From positions 103,842 through 167,841 of the forward strand of contig NZ_RPOI01000014.1 in NCBI RefSeq assembly GCF_003818115.1: DNA of 64,000 bases. Direction: 5' to 3'. Source of the DNA: Citrobacter youngae (GTDB taxonomy: Bacteria; Pseudomonadota; Gammaproteobacteria; Enterobacterales; Enterobacteriaceae). Positions 1 to 9,130 of the stretch are shown one piece after another. The position numbers and the translations under genes were made by a program. The notes beneath the pieces were generated by a model that did no database searches, was not told where the DNA came from, and worked only from the letters and a program-made list of their open reading frames with translations. How positions within the stretch are numbered: position 1 is the first letter of the stretch; every line of letters starts with the position of its first letter.

Positions 1-1521
1 ATCTACCGGGATCAGCTCGCCACCTTTCAGATACACCACTTTGGCGAATACTGATGGGCTGAGCGGTTCGCGGAAAAACTCCACCGCACCGTTCTCATGA
101 CGAATACTGAACAGGCTCTCTACTTTCGCCAACGGGTATTTTTTTATTTCCTCGGCCAGAAACGGATCGCTCAGACCCAGCTCCGTCTGAATCAACAGGC
201 TGACCATATTACCCGCACCGGCCAGATGTACCGCCTTTACTGTCCCTTCGCTATTGATGATGGCTGCATCAGTGGAACCTGCGCCTAAATCGAGGATCGC
301 CAGCGGTGCAGCACATCCAGGCGTCGTTAACGCACCTGTCACGGCCATATTGGCCTCTACCCCTCCTACTTCAACGGAGGTGTTTAATCGCGCGCTCAAC
401 TCGCTGGCAATAGCCTGCATTTGTAAACGATCGGATTTCACCATCGCCGCAATGCCGACAGCATTTTCCATCGAACACTCCCCGGCGATGCCGCCCTGCA
501 CCTTGCGCGGAATAAACGTATCAACCGCCAACAGATCCTGAATATGCACCGCGTTCATATCATGCCCAGTCAGCGAGGCCATCACCTTTCGCACTCGCTC
601 CAGCATGCCGCCTGCGTGCGTACCAGCTTCCCCACCAATATCGCGCACGGGCGCGCAGGCGTTCATCGCCTGCATAATGGCCTGCGCACCTTGCGCTACG
701 TCGGCTTCACCGCCGCGCTTTTCACCACGGATAAAGATCTTACCCGCCGGGATCACTCTTGATTGCACATCGCCCTGCGGGGTTTTTAGCACCACGGCGG
801 AGCGGTTACCAATCAGCGCTCTGGCAATAGGGACGATGGTTTGTGTTTCCTCCGGCGTCAGGGCAAAGAAGGTAGCGATACCGTAAGGATTCGACAGCAC
901 CCGCACCACCTGTCCCGGGGCCGCCACTTCCACCGCCGCCAGCACGCCTTCCGGCACCTTCTCCAGCAGGGTGACTTCATCAACCACCGGCATTGGCCGA
1001 CGCAGGCGATTATTCACCAACACGCCATCATCTTTTTTCAGGATGGCCGCCACCACGTTGATTCCGCGATCCAGTGCCTCATTAATGAGCCAAACTGCCT
1101 CGAGAAAATCCATTGCCTCACCCACCAATGGGATCCAGCCCTGAGCAAATCGATCCTCACTCAATGCCGCCAGCTTCTGCACAGCAATGGTGGTTCCCAT
1201 TCCCACGCCAACGCCGCCGGGCGTTTGTGGGTTATGCCCTATCATCGTTGATTCGGTAATGATGGTTTCCGTGATGGTTTCCATCGCCACATCGCCAATC
1301 ACCGGTGCGGCTTCATTGATACAGATTTTTGCCACATCTTTAAGCGACCATGGCGTTTTTTCCAGCGCCTGCTGCAGGGAAGCGACCACCCCGGCAATAT
1401 TGTCCCGCGTTCCTTTCATGCCCGTGGTCGCGACAATCCCGCTGGCGATAAACCGGTCATGCTGCGCCAACGCCACTTCCGTGGTGGCGTTGCCGATATC
1501 AATCCCTGCGATTAACGGCAT
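1..1521 (-). CDS. dhaF: Glycerol dehydratase reactivase, large subunit (partial, C-terminus outside window)
   Basis: The reading frame is open from an ATG at 1521 to the window edge and gives 507 residues of a family of about 600, so roughly 100 C-terminal residues are missing. It begins MPLIAGIDIGNATTEVA, an actin/Hsp70-like phosphate-1 motif, and a second ATPase motif (LDLGAGSTDAAI) lies near residue 440. Proteins of this family, with a small partner (DhaG), use ATP to remove damaged cobalamin from glycerol or diol dehydratase. A GGAGGG ribosome site precedes the start, 10 bp after dhaE, so it ends the dhaB-dhaC-dhaE-dhaF operon. It is called orfZ in older C. freundii literature. The alternative is a propanediol-type reactivase (DdrA/PduG), but the dha context decides. 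Confidence 0.95.
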   Translation of the reverse strand, partial: MPLIAGIDIGNATTEVALAQHDRFIASGIVATTGMKGTRDNIAGVVASLQQALEKTPWSLKDVAKICINEAAPVIGDVAMETITETIITESTMIGHNPQTPGGVGVGMGTTIAVQKLAALSEDRFAQGWIPLVGEAMDFLEAVWLINEALDRGINVVAAILKKDDGVLVNNRLRRPMPVVDEVTLLEKVPEGVLAAVEVAAPGQVVRVLSNPYGIATFFALTPEETQTIVPIARALIGNRSAVVLKTPQGDVQSRVIPAGKIFIRGEKRGGEADVAQGAQAIMQAMNACAPVRDIGGEAGTHAGGMLERVRKVMASLTGHDMNAVHIQDLLAVDTFIPRKVQGGIAGECSMENAVGIAAMVKSDRLQMQAIASELSARLNTSVEVGGVEANMAVTGALTTPGCAAPLAILDLGAGSTDAAIINSEGTVKAVHLAGAGNMVSLLIQTELGLSDPFLAEEIKKYPLAKVESLFSIRHENGAVEFFREPLSPSVFAKVVYLKGGELIPVD

Positions 1522-1531
1522 ATTCCCTCCG

Positions 1532-1960
1532 TCACTGGCTGCCTTTACGCAGCTTGTTTCTCTGCTGATACACCTCTGCCGACTCACGCACAAATCCGGC
1601 GTTCACCGTCGCGTGCCAGGTATGTTCCAGCTCATCAGCGATCGCCTGTAGCTCCGCGAATGAAGAGCGAAACGGACGTAGCGCGTTGTAGATTTCCAGA
1701 ATGCGGGTATCCGGGATGACAATCAGTTCGGCCGCGCGGCGGAAGTTGCGCGCCACGGCGTGACGTTGCATCTGTTCGGCAATCTGCGCCTGATACTCCA
1801 GCGTTTGCTGAGAAATACGCACATCCTGCGGCCCTACATGTCCCGCCAGCACATTCTCAAGGGTGATATCGGTTAGCGGTTTCCCGGTGGGGGTCAGGAT
1901 TTTCTCCGGGCAGCGGGTAGCTAAAGGATAATCCTGCGCGGTCATGATGTTGTCGTTCAT
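1532..1960 (-). CDS. dhaE: Glycerol dehydratase, small subunit
   Basis: This 142-residue protein is the small (gamma) subunit of coenzyme-B12-dependent glycerol dehydratase, which converts glycerol to 3-hydroxypropionaldehyde in the cytoplasm. It contains the family sequences DYPLATRCPEKI near the N-terminus and NFRRAAELIVIPD in the middle, and its length is normal. An in-frame ATG lies at 1966 and overlaps the dhaC stop codon by 4 bases, but the AAGGGA ribosome site touches it directly. The ATG at 1960 sits six bases from that site and is the better start. Either way translation is coupled to dhaC. dhaF follows after 10 bp. Confidence 0.95.
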   Translation of the reverse strand: MNDNIMTAQDYPLATRCPEKILTPTGKPLTDITLENVLAGHVGPQDVRISQQTLEYQAQIAEQMQRHAVARNFRRAAELIVIPDTRILEIYNALRPFRSSFAELQAIADELEHTWHATVNAGFVRESAEVYQQRNKLRKGSQ

Positions 1961-1962
1961 TG

Positions 1963-2547
1963 TCATTCCCTTACTAATGCAATATGCAGCGTGACAGGCG
2001 CAGCATCCTGCACCACATGCTTGGTTTCTTTAATGTGAAACAGCGCGGCTTTGGCCATAAATTTGGGGCGCACCATCTGGTCATTGACCACCGGAACCGG
2101 CGAGGGCGACTCTTTGCGTGCATAGCGCGCAGCGTTCTTTCCAATCTGGCGATAGGTTTCCAGCGTCAGCAACGGGGCCTGAGAGAAGAGTTCAAGGTTA
2201 CTCAGGGGCAGTAAATCACGCTGATGAATCACCGTGGTCCCTTTCGACTGGATGCCAATCCCGATGCCGGAGCCACTGAGGTTCGCCGCATCCCACGCCA
2301 TAAAAGAGACATCAGAGGTGCGCAGAATTCTCACCACTCGCGCATGCAGCCCCTCTTCTTCAATCCCTGCCACCAGCTCTTTCAGAATCGCGTTGTGCGG
2401 CATATCAATCAGGGTTTTATGCTGGTGCTTGCCAAAGGCCGGCCCGACGCCAATCACCACTTCATCAGCGCGATCGTCTGCTTTTGCCGCCTCGCCTTCA
2501 CTGACCTGCAAGGTAAAAACGGGCTTACGTTCAGTTGTGCATTCCAC
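1963..2547 (-). CDS. dhaC: Glycerol dehydratase, medium subunit
   Basis: This is the medium (beta) subunit of glycerol dehydratase, 194 residues, the family's usual length. It helps bind adenosylcobalamin together with the large subunit. Recognisable stretches include [16 protein letters not shown] and [17 protein letters not shown], shared with diol dehydratase medium subunits (PduD). The start codon is GTG at 2547, preceded by AAGGCGG. It lies 11 bp downstream of dhaB and overlaps dhaE, as expected for a stoichiometric three-subunit enzyme. Confidence 0.95.
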   Translation of the reverse strand: MECTTERKPVFTLQVSEGEAAKADDRADEVVIGVGPAFGKHQHKTLIDMPHNAILKELVAGIEEEGLHARVVRILRTSDVSFMAWDAANLSGSGIGIGIQSKGTTVIHQRDLLPLSNLELFSQAPLLTLETYRQIGKNAARYARKESPSPVPVVNDQMVRPKFMAKAALFHIKETKHVVQDAAPVTLHIALVRE

Positions 2548-2558
2548 GGTGTACCGCC

Positions 2559-4226
2559 TTATTCAATCGAGCTGGGCTGAACCACGCCCGCAATATTTTT
2601 AATTTCTGCCCAGCGTTCGGCACTGATGCGATAGCCGGTGCCGGGTCCCTGATAATCATTGATGTCGTTGACGGCGCTGACGACGTCGAACTGACGATCC
2701 AGAATGGCCGATGTTTGCAGGTAATCACCGGTCACGCGCTGTCTCAACATATTGAGAATATTGCTGGCGATATCTTCAAATCCGCTACCGCTTAGCGCCC
2801 CGACGATATCCAGCCCGGTAATGTTGCGCTTCATCATCTCTTCCACTGCCGCCAGATCTTCCACCACATTGCGCGCAGGCATGTCTTTGCTGCCGTGAGC
2901 GTAGGTGGCAGCCTCCACTTCCTCATCACTGATAGTCGGCAGGCCCAGTCCGCGGAATACCGCCTGGATAGCCCGCGCCGCCTTGTTACGGATAGCGATG
3001 GTTTCTTCTTCGGTTACCGGGCGCAGGCCGCCGTCAACCATCAGGTCACGTTGCAGTATGTTGTAATCATCGAAGTCTTCAGCATCGAAGTTAGAACCGG
3101 CAAACATGTTGTCGTAATTGGGGACGGCGCTATAGCCAGAGAAGATAAAGTCGGTGCCGGGCAGCATCTGCATCAGGGTGCGGGCGGTACGGCGAATATC
3201 GGAGTGTGAGAAGGTCTGGTCATTAGCCGAGGCCACTTCAAGGTCGAGCATCGACGCAATCAGGTTTTCCGCCAGTACCGCGCGGATCCCCGACGGCACT
3301 GCGCCCGTCATGCCGATACAGCTAACCGCGCCGTTTTGCAGCCCCTGTACACCCGCGCCTTTGGTGATAAAAATGCAGCGCGACTCCAGGTACAGCATCG
3401 ATTTACTTTCGGAATAGCCCATCAAGGCTTCCGAACCGGTACCGGAGGTATAGCGCATCTTCAGGCCGCGGGACGCATAGGCCGAGGCGAGAAACGCTTT
3501 TGACCATGGCGTATCGTCGCCGTCAGTGAATACCGATTCCGTTCCGTAGACCGACACCGTTTCGGCGTAGCTGGTTAACCCACGCATTCCCAGCTCCAGC
3601 TCAGTAGCCTCTTCAACAGAACATTGTGTCAGTACGCCAGGGCGACCACACTGAGAACCGACCAACAGCGCAAGGGCGTTAAACGGCGCATAGCGGGCAA
3701 TCCCGACCGTCGTTTCCTGCTCGGAAAAACCACGAATCCCCGCTTCAGCGGCATCGGCGGCAATCTGCACCGGATTATCTTTCAGGTTGGTCACGTGGCA
3801 CTGGTTAGAGGGGGTGCGTCGGGCGCGCATTTTTTGCAGCGCCATCATCATCTCTACCACGTTCATTTTCGCCATCACCTCCACCGCTTTCGCCGGGGTA
3901 ATAGCGGTGGTAATGGCAATGATCTCTTCGCGACTGACGTGGATATCCACCAGCATTCTGGCGATCTCCAGTGCGTCGAGCTGCATGGCACGCTCGGTTT
4001 CAGCCACGTTTATCGCGTAGTCGGCAATAAAGCGGTCAATCATGTCGAACTCGGCGCGGCGCTTGCCGTCCAGTTCAACGATACGACCCTTTTCCACCTT
4101 CACAGAAGAGGCTGGATCGTAGGGACTTTCCATGGCGATCAGACCTTCTTCCGGCCATTCGCCAATAAGCCCATCCTGATTTACAGGGCGCTTCGCAAGA
4201 ACTTCGAATCGTTTTGATCTTCTCAT
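2559..4226 (-). CDS. dhaB: Coenzyme-B12-dependent glycerol dehydratase, large subunit
   Basis: This 555-residue catalytic alpha subunit carries the TIM barrel in which adenosylcobalamin-derived radicals dehydrate glycerol to 3-hydroxypropionaldehyde. The start [15 protein letters not shown], the internal [13 protein letters not shown] and [17 protein letters not shown] segments, and the length are typical of Citrobacter and Klebsiella glycerol dehydratase. It is first in the dhaB-dhaC-dhaE-dhaF operon. The divergent 393-bp region upstream holds a pair of palindromes (4361-4375 and 4392-4406) repeated before dhaD and dhaK. The product is reduced by DhaT, encoded on the other side of that region. 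The enzyme is inactivated by glycerol, which explains the linked reactivase genes. Confidence 0.97.
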   Translation of the reverse strand: MRRSKRFEVLAKRPVNQDGLIGEWPEEGLIAMESPYDPASSVKVEKGRIVELDGKRRAEFDMIDRFIADYAINVAETERAMQLDALEIARMLVDIHVSREEIIAITTAITPAKAVEVMAKMNVVEMMMALQKMRARRTPSNQCHVTNLKDNPVQIAADAAEAGIRGFSEQETTVGIARYAPFNALALLVGSQCGRPGVLTQCSVEEATELELGMRGLTSYAETVSVYGTESVFTDGDDTPWSKAFLASAYASRGLKMRYTSGTGSEALMGYSESKSMLYLESRCIFITKGAGVQGLQNGAVSCIGMTGAVPSGIRAVLAENLIASMLDLEVASANDQTFSHSDIRRTARTLMQMLPGTDFIFSGYSAVPNYDNMFAGSNFDAEDFDDYNILQRDLMVDGGLRPVTEEETIAIRNKAARAIQAVFRGLGLPTISDEEVEAATYAHGSKDMPARNVVEDLAAVEEMMKRNITGLDIVGALSGSGFEDIASNILNMLRQRVTGDYLQTSAILDRQFDVVSAVNDINDYQGPGTGYRISAERWAEIKNIAGVVQPSSIE

Positions 4227-4619
4227 AGTTTATAGACTCAAAAGATAAAGAATAGGGACGCCAGGCTGTATCGCTGGTGCTCTATCCCCCCAGCAATCGC
4301 CTTTATCAGCAATAGCCGAACTTTAAATGAGCAGGCCGATAAAAAAATAAAATTAATTACGTTCCAATTTGATACATATTTAAATGTCAGCGTTTCATAT
4401 TGAAACGGTCAACAGGAATATCCATGAAGAATTGTGACGCGCTTAAATGATCATTATCAACAAATGCCGAACGCAGGGAATTAAATTAATATTTTAGAAA
4501 AATCCACACTATTGACTTAATAACGCGTCGCGAGAAAATACAGAAAACCCAATGAGAAAAAATAGCTGTAGCGCGATATTTTTTGCGACCTCAGCCCTAC
4601 AACCTTGTCAGGAGATACT
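4227..4619. promoter_or_regulatory. Divergent dhaB / orfY-dhaT control region
   Basis: This 393-bp AT-rich gap separates two divergent operons and contains no credible gene. It holds two 15-bp imperfect palindromes at 4361-4375 (GTTCCAATTTGATAC) and 4392-4406 (GTTTCATATTGAAAC, a perfect inverted repeat). Their starts are 31 bp apart, close to three helical turns. Related pairs precede dhaD and dhaK. I infer that these are DhaR-binding sites; no sigma-54 promoter matching both -24 GG and -12 GC was found. Confidence 0.6.
4361..4406. promoter_or_regulatory. Paired palindromic operator upstream of dhaB
   Basis: The two 15-mers are GTTCCAATTTGATAC (4361-4375) and GTTTCATATTGAAAC (4392-4406). The second is a perfect inverted repeat of GTTTCA around TAT. 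The arrangement recurs at 10376-10422 and 10631-10676. Regulator assignment to DhaR is inference. Confidence 0.6.
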
Positions 4620-5048
4620 GTGAATAAGAGCCAACAAATCGCCACCATTACGCTGGCGGCCGCAAAGAAAATGGCGACTGCCGTCGAGGCAAAAGCGATT
4701 GAAATCAACGTTCCGGTGGTCTTTTCCGTGGTCGACCACGGCGGAAACACGCTACTGATGCAGCGCATGGACGAGGCGTTTGTCACCAGTTGTGATATTT
4801 CTCTCAATAAAGCCTGGACCGCCTGCTGTCTGCGGCAGGGCACCCATGAAATTACCGATGCAGTACAACCAGGTGCTTCTCTATATGGTTTACAGCTAAC
4901 CAACCAACAGCGAATCGTTATTTTTGGTGGCGGTTTACCTGTTGTATTTGACGGTCAATTAATTGGTGCCGTCGGCGTTAGCGGCGGTACTGTGGAACAA
5001 GATAGATTATTGGCTGAGACCGCATTGAATTGTTTCTCTGAACTATAA
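4620..5048 (+). CDS. HbpS/GlcG-family haem-binding-like protein of the dha operon (OrfY)
   Basis: This 142-residue protein of the GlcG/HbpS/PduO-C family (old DUF336) is called orfY in the C. freundii dha cluster. It reads MNKSQQIATITLAAAKKMA and contains the family signatures VVFSVVDHGGN and GLPVVFDGQLIGAVGVSGG. The likely start is GTG at 4620, six bases after an AGGAG site; a longer in-frame TTG at 4605 lies upstream of that site and is disfavoured. In PduO, a homologous domain is fused to the cobalamin adenosyltransferase, and here the adenosyltransferase (orfW) is encoded three genes downstream, so a cobalamin-related role is plausible. The exact function is unknown. Confidence 0.85.
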   Translation: MNKSQQIATITLAAAKKMATAVEAKAIEINVPVVFSVVDHGGNTLLMQRMDEAFVTSCDISLNKAWTACCLRQGTHEITDAVQPGASLYGLQLTNQQRIVIFGGGLPVVFDGQLIGAVGVSGGTVEQDRLLAETALNCFSEL

Positions 5049-5070
5049 TTTAAATCTAAGAAGGTATATT

Positions 5071-6234
5071 ATGAGCTATCGTATGTTTGATTACCTTGTG
5101 CCGAATGTTAACTTTTTTGGCCCAAATGCTATTTCCGTTGTCGGCGAACGTTGCAAACTATTAGGCGGTAAAAAAGCGCTGCTGGTCACCGATAAAGGTC
5201 TGCGGGCGATAAAAGACGGTGCGGTAGATAAAACGCTGGCACATCTGCGTGAAGCCGGGATTGAGGTGGTCGTATTTGACGGCGTAGAGCCGAACCCTAA
5301 AGATACCAACGTGCGCGACGGTCTGGAGGTCTTTCGTAAAGAGCAGTGCGATATCATCGTTACTGTCGGCGGCGGTAGCCCGCATGACTGCGGTAAAGGT
5401 ATCGGTATCGCAGCCACGCACGAAGGCGATCTCTACAGCTATGCCGGGATTGAAACCCTGACCAACCCGCTGCCGCCGATTGTCGCGGTGAATACCACTG
5501 CCGGTACGGCCAGCGAAGTCACCCGCCACTGCGTGCTGACCAATACCAAAACCAAAGTGAAATTCGTGATCGTCAGCTGGCGTAACCTGCCGTCGGTTTC
5601 CATTAATGACCCGCTGCTGATGCTCGGTAAACCCGCCCCGCTGACCGCCGCCACCGGGATGGACGCCCTGACCCACGCCGTGGAAGCCTATATTTCCAAA
5701 GATGCCAACCCGGTCACCGATGCCGCCGCTATCCAGGCGATCCGCCTGATCGCGCGTAATTTACGTCAGGCCGTAGCGCTGGGCAGCAACCTGAAAGCCC
5801 GTGAAAATATGGCCTATGCTTCGCTGCTGGCAGGTATGGCCTTCAACAACGCCAATCTCGGCTACGTTCACGCGATGGCGCATCAGCTTGGCGGTCTGTA
5901 CGACATGCCGCACGGCGTGGCGAATGCCGTACTGCTGCCGCACGTGGCGCGCTATAACCTGATCGCTAACCCGGAAAAATTTGCCGATATCGCTGAGTTT
6001 ATGGGCGAAAACACTGACGGACTTTCCACCATGGATGCCGCCGAACTGGCCATTCACGCCATTGCTCGTCTCTCTGCTGACATCGGCATTCCGCAGCATC
6101 TGCGCGATCTGGGTGTCAAAGAAGCCGATTTCCCGTACATGGCGGAAATGGCGCTGAAGGACGGCAACGCCTTCTCTAACCCGCGCAAAGGGAACGAGAA
6201 AGAAATTGCCGAGATCTTCCGTCAGGCATTCTGA
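5071..6234 (+). CDS. dhaT: 1,3-propanediol dehydrogenase (iron-dependent)
   Basis: This 387-residue group III, iron-dependent alcohol dehydrogenase reduces 3-hydroxypropionaldehyde to 1,3-propanediol with NADH, disposing of reductant during anaerobic glycerol growth. The dinucleotide-binding motif GGGSPHDCGKG lies near residues 97-107. The metal-binding region shows GMDALTHAVEAY, then HAMAHQLGG and DMPHGVANAVLLPH with the conserved aspartate and histidines. The start MSYRMFDYLVPNVNFFG follows AAGAAGG. It is 22 bp downstream of orfY and upstream of dhaG and orfW, so one operon is likely. Confidence 0.97.
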   Translation: MSYRMFDYLVPNVNFFGPNAISVVGERCKLLGGKKALLVTDKGLRAIKDGAVDKTLAHLREAGIEVVVFDGVEPNPKDTNVRDGLEVFRKEQCDIIVTVGGGSPHDCGKGIGIAATHEGDLYSYAGIETLTNPLPPIVAVNTTAGTASEVTRHCVLTNTKTKVKFVIVSWRNLPSVSINDPLLMLGKPAPLTAATGMDALTHAVEAYISKDANPVTDAAAIQAIRLIARNLRQAVALGSNLKARENMAYASLLAGMAFNNANLGYVHAMAHQLGGLYDMPHGVANAVLLPHVARYNLIANPEKFADIAEFMGENTDGLSTMDAAELAIHAIARLSADIGIPQHLRDLGVKEADFPYMAEMALKDGNAFSNPRKGNEKEIAEIFRQAF

Positions 6235-6250
6235 TAGTACAGGGGGCGCA

Positions 6251-6604
6251 ATGTCACTTTCATCACCGGGCGTACATCTGTTTTATCACCCACGCTGGCA
6301 GGATACCCGCGCGCTTGATGAACTGTGCTGGGGACTGGAAGAGCAAGGCGTCCCATGCCGGACGGTCTGTTGCGACGAGAATGACTGTGCGCTGGCGTTG
6401 AGCAAACTTGCGGCCAAAAGCTCCGCGCTGCGTGTCGGTCTTGGTCTTAACGCCACGGGTGATATTGCTTTAACCCACGCCCAGTTGCCCGAGGATCGGG
6501 CGCTGATCCGTGGTCATATCGCCACCGGAATGGCGCAGATCCGCACGCTTGGCGCCAATGCCGGTCAACTGGTCAAAGTGCTTCCTTTCAGCGAGATAAC
6601 ATAA
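6251..6604 (+). CDS. dhaG: Glycerol dehydratase reactivase, small subunit
   Basis: This 117-residue protein is the small subunit of the dehydratase reactivase, called orfX in older literature. It swaps with the dehydratase medium subunit while DhaF hydrolyses ATP, releasing inactivated cobalamin. The sequence SPGVHLFYHPRW and the length match the family. The ATG at 6251 follows AGGGGG. The frame also extends upstream into dhaT without a good ribosome site, so the longer version is rejected. It ends immediately before the orfW start with no spacer, indicating coupling. Its partner DhaF is encoded in the divergent operon. Confidence 0.93.
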   Translation: MSLSSPGVHLFYHPRWQDTRALDELCWGLEEQGVPCRTVCCDENDCALALSKLAAKSSALRVGLGLNATGDIALTHAQLPEDRALIRGHIATGMAQIRTLGANAGQLVKVLPFSEIT

Positions 6605-7135
6605 ATGTACCGTATCTATACCCGCACTGGTGATAAGGGCACAACCGCGCTGTTTGGCGGCAGCCGTATCGACAAAGACGATATCCGCGTGAATGCCTAT
6701 GGCACCGTGGACGAACTGATTTCCCAGCTTGGCGTCTGCTACGCCAGCACGCGACTGGCAGAGCTTCGCCAGGATTTACATACCATCCAGAAGACGCTGT
6801 TTGTGCTCGGCGCGGAACTTGCCAGCGATGAGAAGGGTCTTGCTCGCTTAACGCAGACGATTAGTCCCGAGGATATTCAGGCGTTGGAGCAGCTTATTGA
6901 TCGCAATATGACGCAAAGCGGTCCGCTAAAAGAGTTTGTTATTCCGGGGAAAAACCTCGCATCGGCACAGCTACACGTTGCGCGCACGCTGGCGCGTCGG
7001 CTGGAGCGACTCCTCATCGCCATGGACAGAACGTTGACGCTGCGTGATGAGCTTAAGCGTTACATCAATCGTCTGTCAGATGCGCTGTTTTCGATGGCGA
7101 GAATTGAAGAAACTACTCCAGATGTTTGCGCTTAA
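6605..7135 (+). CDS. PduO-type ATP:cob(I)alamin adenosyltransferase (OrfW)
   Basis: This 176-residue adenosyltransferase transfers the 5'-deoxyadenosyl group of ATP to cob(I)alamin and so makes the cofactor required by DhaB. The ATP-binding signature TRTGDKGTTALFGG is at residues 5-18, and the C-terminal helix has the typical ARTLARRLERLL pattern. It is called orfW in C. freundii. The start abuts the dhaG stop codon. Its 3' end overlaps dhaR by 23 bp in a convergent arrangement, so read-through transcripts would be antisense to dhaR. The catalyst and the cofactor supply are thus in one cluster. Confidence 0.93.
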   Translation: MYRIYTRTGDKGTTALFGGSRIDKDDIRVNAYGTVDELISQLGVCYASTRLAELRQDLHTIQKTLFVLGAELASDEKGLARLTQTISPEDIQALEQLIDRNMTQSGPLKEFVIPGKNLASAQLHVARTLARRLERLLIAMDRTLTLRDELKRYINRLSDALFSMARIEETTPDVCA

Positions 7136-9038
7136 ACTGGCTGGCATCGATGTCGTACTGCTTCATCTTGCGCCACAAGGTTGTGCGGCCAATATTCAAC
7201 AGTTGCGACATTTCCTGCACACGTCCGCTGGTGACGCGGGCGGCATGAATAATCGCCTCTTTTTCGATGGCGGTAAACGTCAGACTGGCCGGCAGCAGTG
7301 AAGATGCTGCTTCCAGACCCGGACGTTCGGCAAACAGATAATCCGGCAGATTACTCAGGCGAATATGGCCATTGTCGCTACTAATGGCGATATTTTCGAT
7401 AATGCTGTTGAGTTCAAAATCATTGCCCGGCCACGAGTAGGCCACCAGTTGCGCCAGCGCGTCATCGTCCAGCTTCAGGCTGGATGAAAAGCGTTTTTTC
7501 AGGCTATTTAAGCGTGTATGAATCAGCGCCGGAATGCTGTTACGCCGTGCCCGCAGCGGTGGAATAACAATTTCAAAGGAGTGTAACGCGTAATACAGTT
7601 GGCGGCTAAAGCGGTTTTGCTCCACCAGGTTGGCGAGATCAACCGTGGTAGTAGCAATCACTTTGACATCTACCGGGATCAGGCGGCGGGCATCAAGGCG
7701 GGTCAATACGCCCTGCTTGATAACCTGCAACAACGCGGATTGCAACTCTGGTGCCAGATACTCAATTTTTTCCAGAAACAGCGTACCGCCGTTCGCCAGT
7801 TCAAGGCGGCTCAGCCGACCGTTTTCATCATCGGTTGGCGCACTGCCCATAAAATCCTGCCCCAGCACGCTGTTGGCATACAGTTGGCAGTTCACGGCGA
7901 TATACGGCCCGCTGGCACGTTCACTTTCATTGTGAATAGCCTGGCTCAATAGCTCTTTACCCACTCCCTCTTCACCACACAACAGAATAGGGAAACTCCC
8001 TCTCGCCGCCTGGCGACCAAAATGGATCAGCCGACGGGTTTCCGGGTCATCCGTCGACATCTGTTCAAAGGTGTGGCTGACTTTTCCGAGCTGGCTGGTC
8101 ATCAGTTGGCGCATTTGTTCGACCGGGTGCAGCAGCAGAATAAAGCTGTTGCCCTGCTCTTCAACAATCGGCTTCAGGGTAATGACGGCATCAACAAACT
8201 GATGCTGACTTTCAAAGGTGACTTCGACGTGATTCAGGCCGCGGGCATGTTTTATCGCCCGGCGCAGCAGCATGGGCAGATTGAGCAAGTCATTAATGTT
8301 TTTACCCTGGCTGGCCTGTGCATCCAGATGTAAAAGCAAAGCGGCACGGGCATTAAGAAATTGCAGAACGCCCTGCTCGTTCCACGCCATCACGCCATCA
8401 TCCATGCTTTCCAGCAGTCCGTACATCTGATTCAGATGGCGGTTAGATTCGGCCAGCAGGCTATCAGTCAGCAAAGAGTTGCCGACTTCTCTGGCAATCG
8501 CCAGCGTCAGGGACAAATCAGAAACGCACTCATGCTCTACCAGACAGCACAAGGAAATAGAGCCAAACAGTCGACCATGGTTATCGAATACCGGCGTCGA
8601 GCAGAACGACCACGGATGCAGCGCCTGCTTAAAATGCTGATCGCCAGAGGTTTTTGTCGGCTGCCCTGGCATCGTTGCCAGCGATAGCGCACAACTGCCG
8701 ATAATGCTTTCCGCACAGTAGCTACCGTCACGAAAGCCAAGTTCCGCCAGCTGTTCCACCGTCTGCGGATCGCCGCACCGGCTGAGAATACAAGCCGATT
8801 CATCCAGAATCAGCAGTGCGCACGGACGTCCATCCATAAACTCCCAGGCATCTTCCAGCGCAGCCTGTCCAATCGTCAGTAGCGCAGTCTTACGGCGACA
8901 AATCGACGCAAAAGTCAGTCCCTGTGCCTGATGCGGTGCCTGCCAGGTTTCCCGCTGCATAAACTTGCTGCAACGATGCCATGACTGAGCAATGACCGAA
9001 GAGACTTCCTTCCCGATGCCATGAGTGTGCGCCGTCAT
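7113..9038 (-). CDS. dhaR: Transcriptional activator of the dha regulon
   Basis: This 641-residue enhancer-binding-type regulator has an N-terminal sensory half, a PAS-like region (MYGLLESMDDGVMAWNEQG), a central AAA+ domain and a C-terminal Fis-type helix-turn-helix (LLNIGRTTLWRKMKQY). The Walker A motif is GEEGVGKE. The usual sigma-54-contacting GAFTGA loop is absent (the region reads VLGQDFMGSAPTDDENG), and Walker B reads TLFLEKIEYL rather than FLDEI. This resembles E. coli DhaR, which acts at a sigma-70 promoter. The frame opens further to 9107, but that extension runs through a hairpin. The ATG at 9038, preceded by GCGGAA, gives 641 residues, the length I recall for C. freundii DhaR. It lies downstream of dhaD. 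Confidence 0.92.
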   Translation of the reverse strand: MTAHTHGIGKEVSSVIAQSWHRCSKFMQRETWQAPHQAQGLTFASICRRKTALLTIGQAALEDAWEFMDGRPCALLILDESACILSRCGDPQTVEQLAELGFRDGSYCAESIIGSCALSLATMPGQPTKTSGDQHFKQALHPWSFCSTPVFDNHGRLFGSISLCCLVEHECVSDLSLTLAIAREVGNSLLTDSLLAESNRHLNQMYGLLESMDDGVMAWNEQGVLQFLNARAALLLHLDAQASQGKNINDLLNLPMLLRRAIKHARGLNHVEVTFESQHQFVDAVITLKPIVEEQGNSFILLLHPVEQMRQLMTSQLGKVSHTFEQMSTDDPETRRLIHFGRQAARGSFPILLCGEEGVGKELLSQAIHNESERASGPYIAVNCQLYANSVLGQDFMGSAPTDDENGRLSRLELANGGTLFLEKIEYLAPELQSALLQVIKQGVLTRLDARRLIPVDVKVIATTTVDLANLVEQNRFSRQLYYALHSFEIVIPPLRARRNSIPALIHTRLNSLKKRFSSSLKLDDDALAQLVAYSWPGNDFELNSIIENIAISSDNGHIRLSNLPDYLFAERPGLEAASSLLPASLTFTAIEKEAIIHAARVTSGRVQEMSQLLNIGRTTLWRKMKQYDIDASQFKRKHLE

Positions 9039-9065
9039 ATCCATTTCCGCTGTTTTACCATAGAC

Positions 9066-9095
9066 AACCCCTCCGGCAGAGACTGCCAGAGGGGG
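9066..9095 (-). terminator. Hairpin between dhaD and dhaR
   Basis: CCCCTCCGGCAG (9068-9079) pairs with CTGCCAGAGGGG (9083-9094) with one interruption. On the minus strand it follows dhaD and is succeeded by TTGTCT, so it could be a weak terminator separating dhaD from dhaR. The T-tract is poor. Confidence 0.45.
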
Positions 9096-9130
9096 AGAAG
9101 ATGCCAAATAAAAGGCTTACCGACGTCTGA

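Noticed and set aside
2559..4226. dhaB as propanediol dehydratase (pduC)
   Set aside because: The N-terminus, length, dhaT/dhaD/dhaK context and lack of microcompartment genes support glycerol dehydratase.
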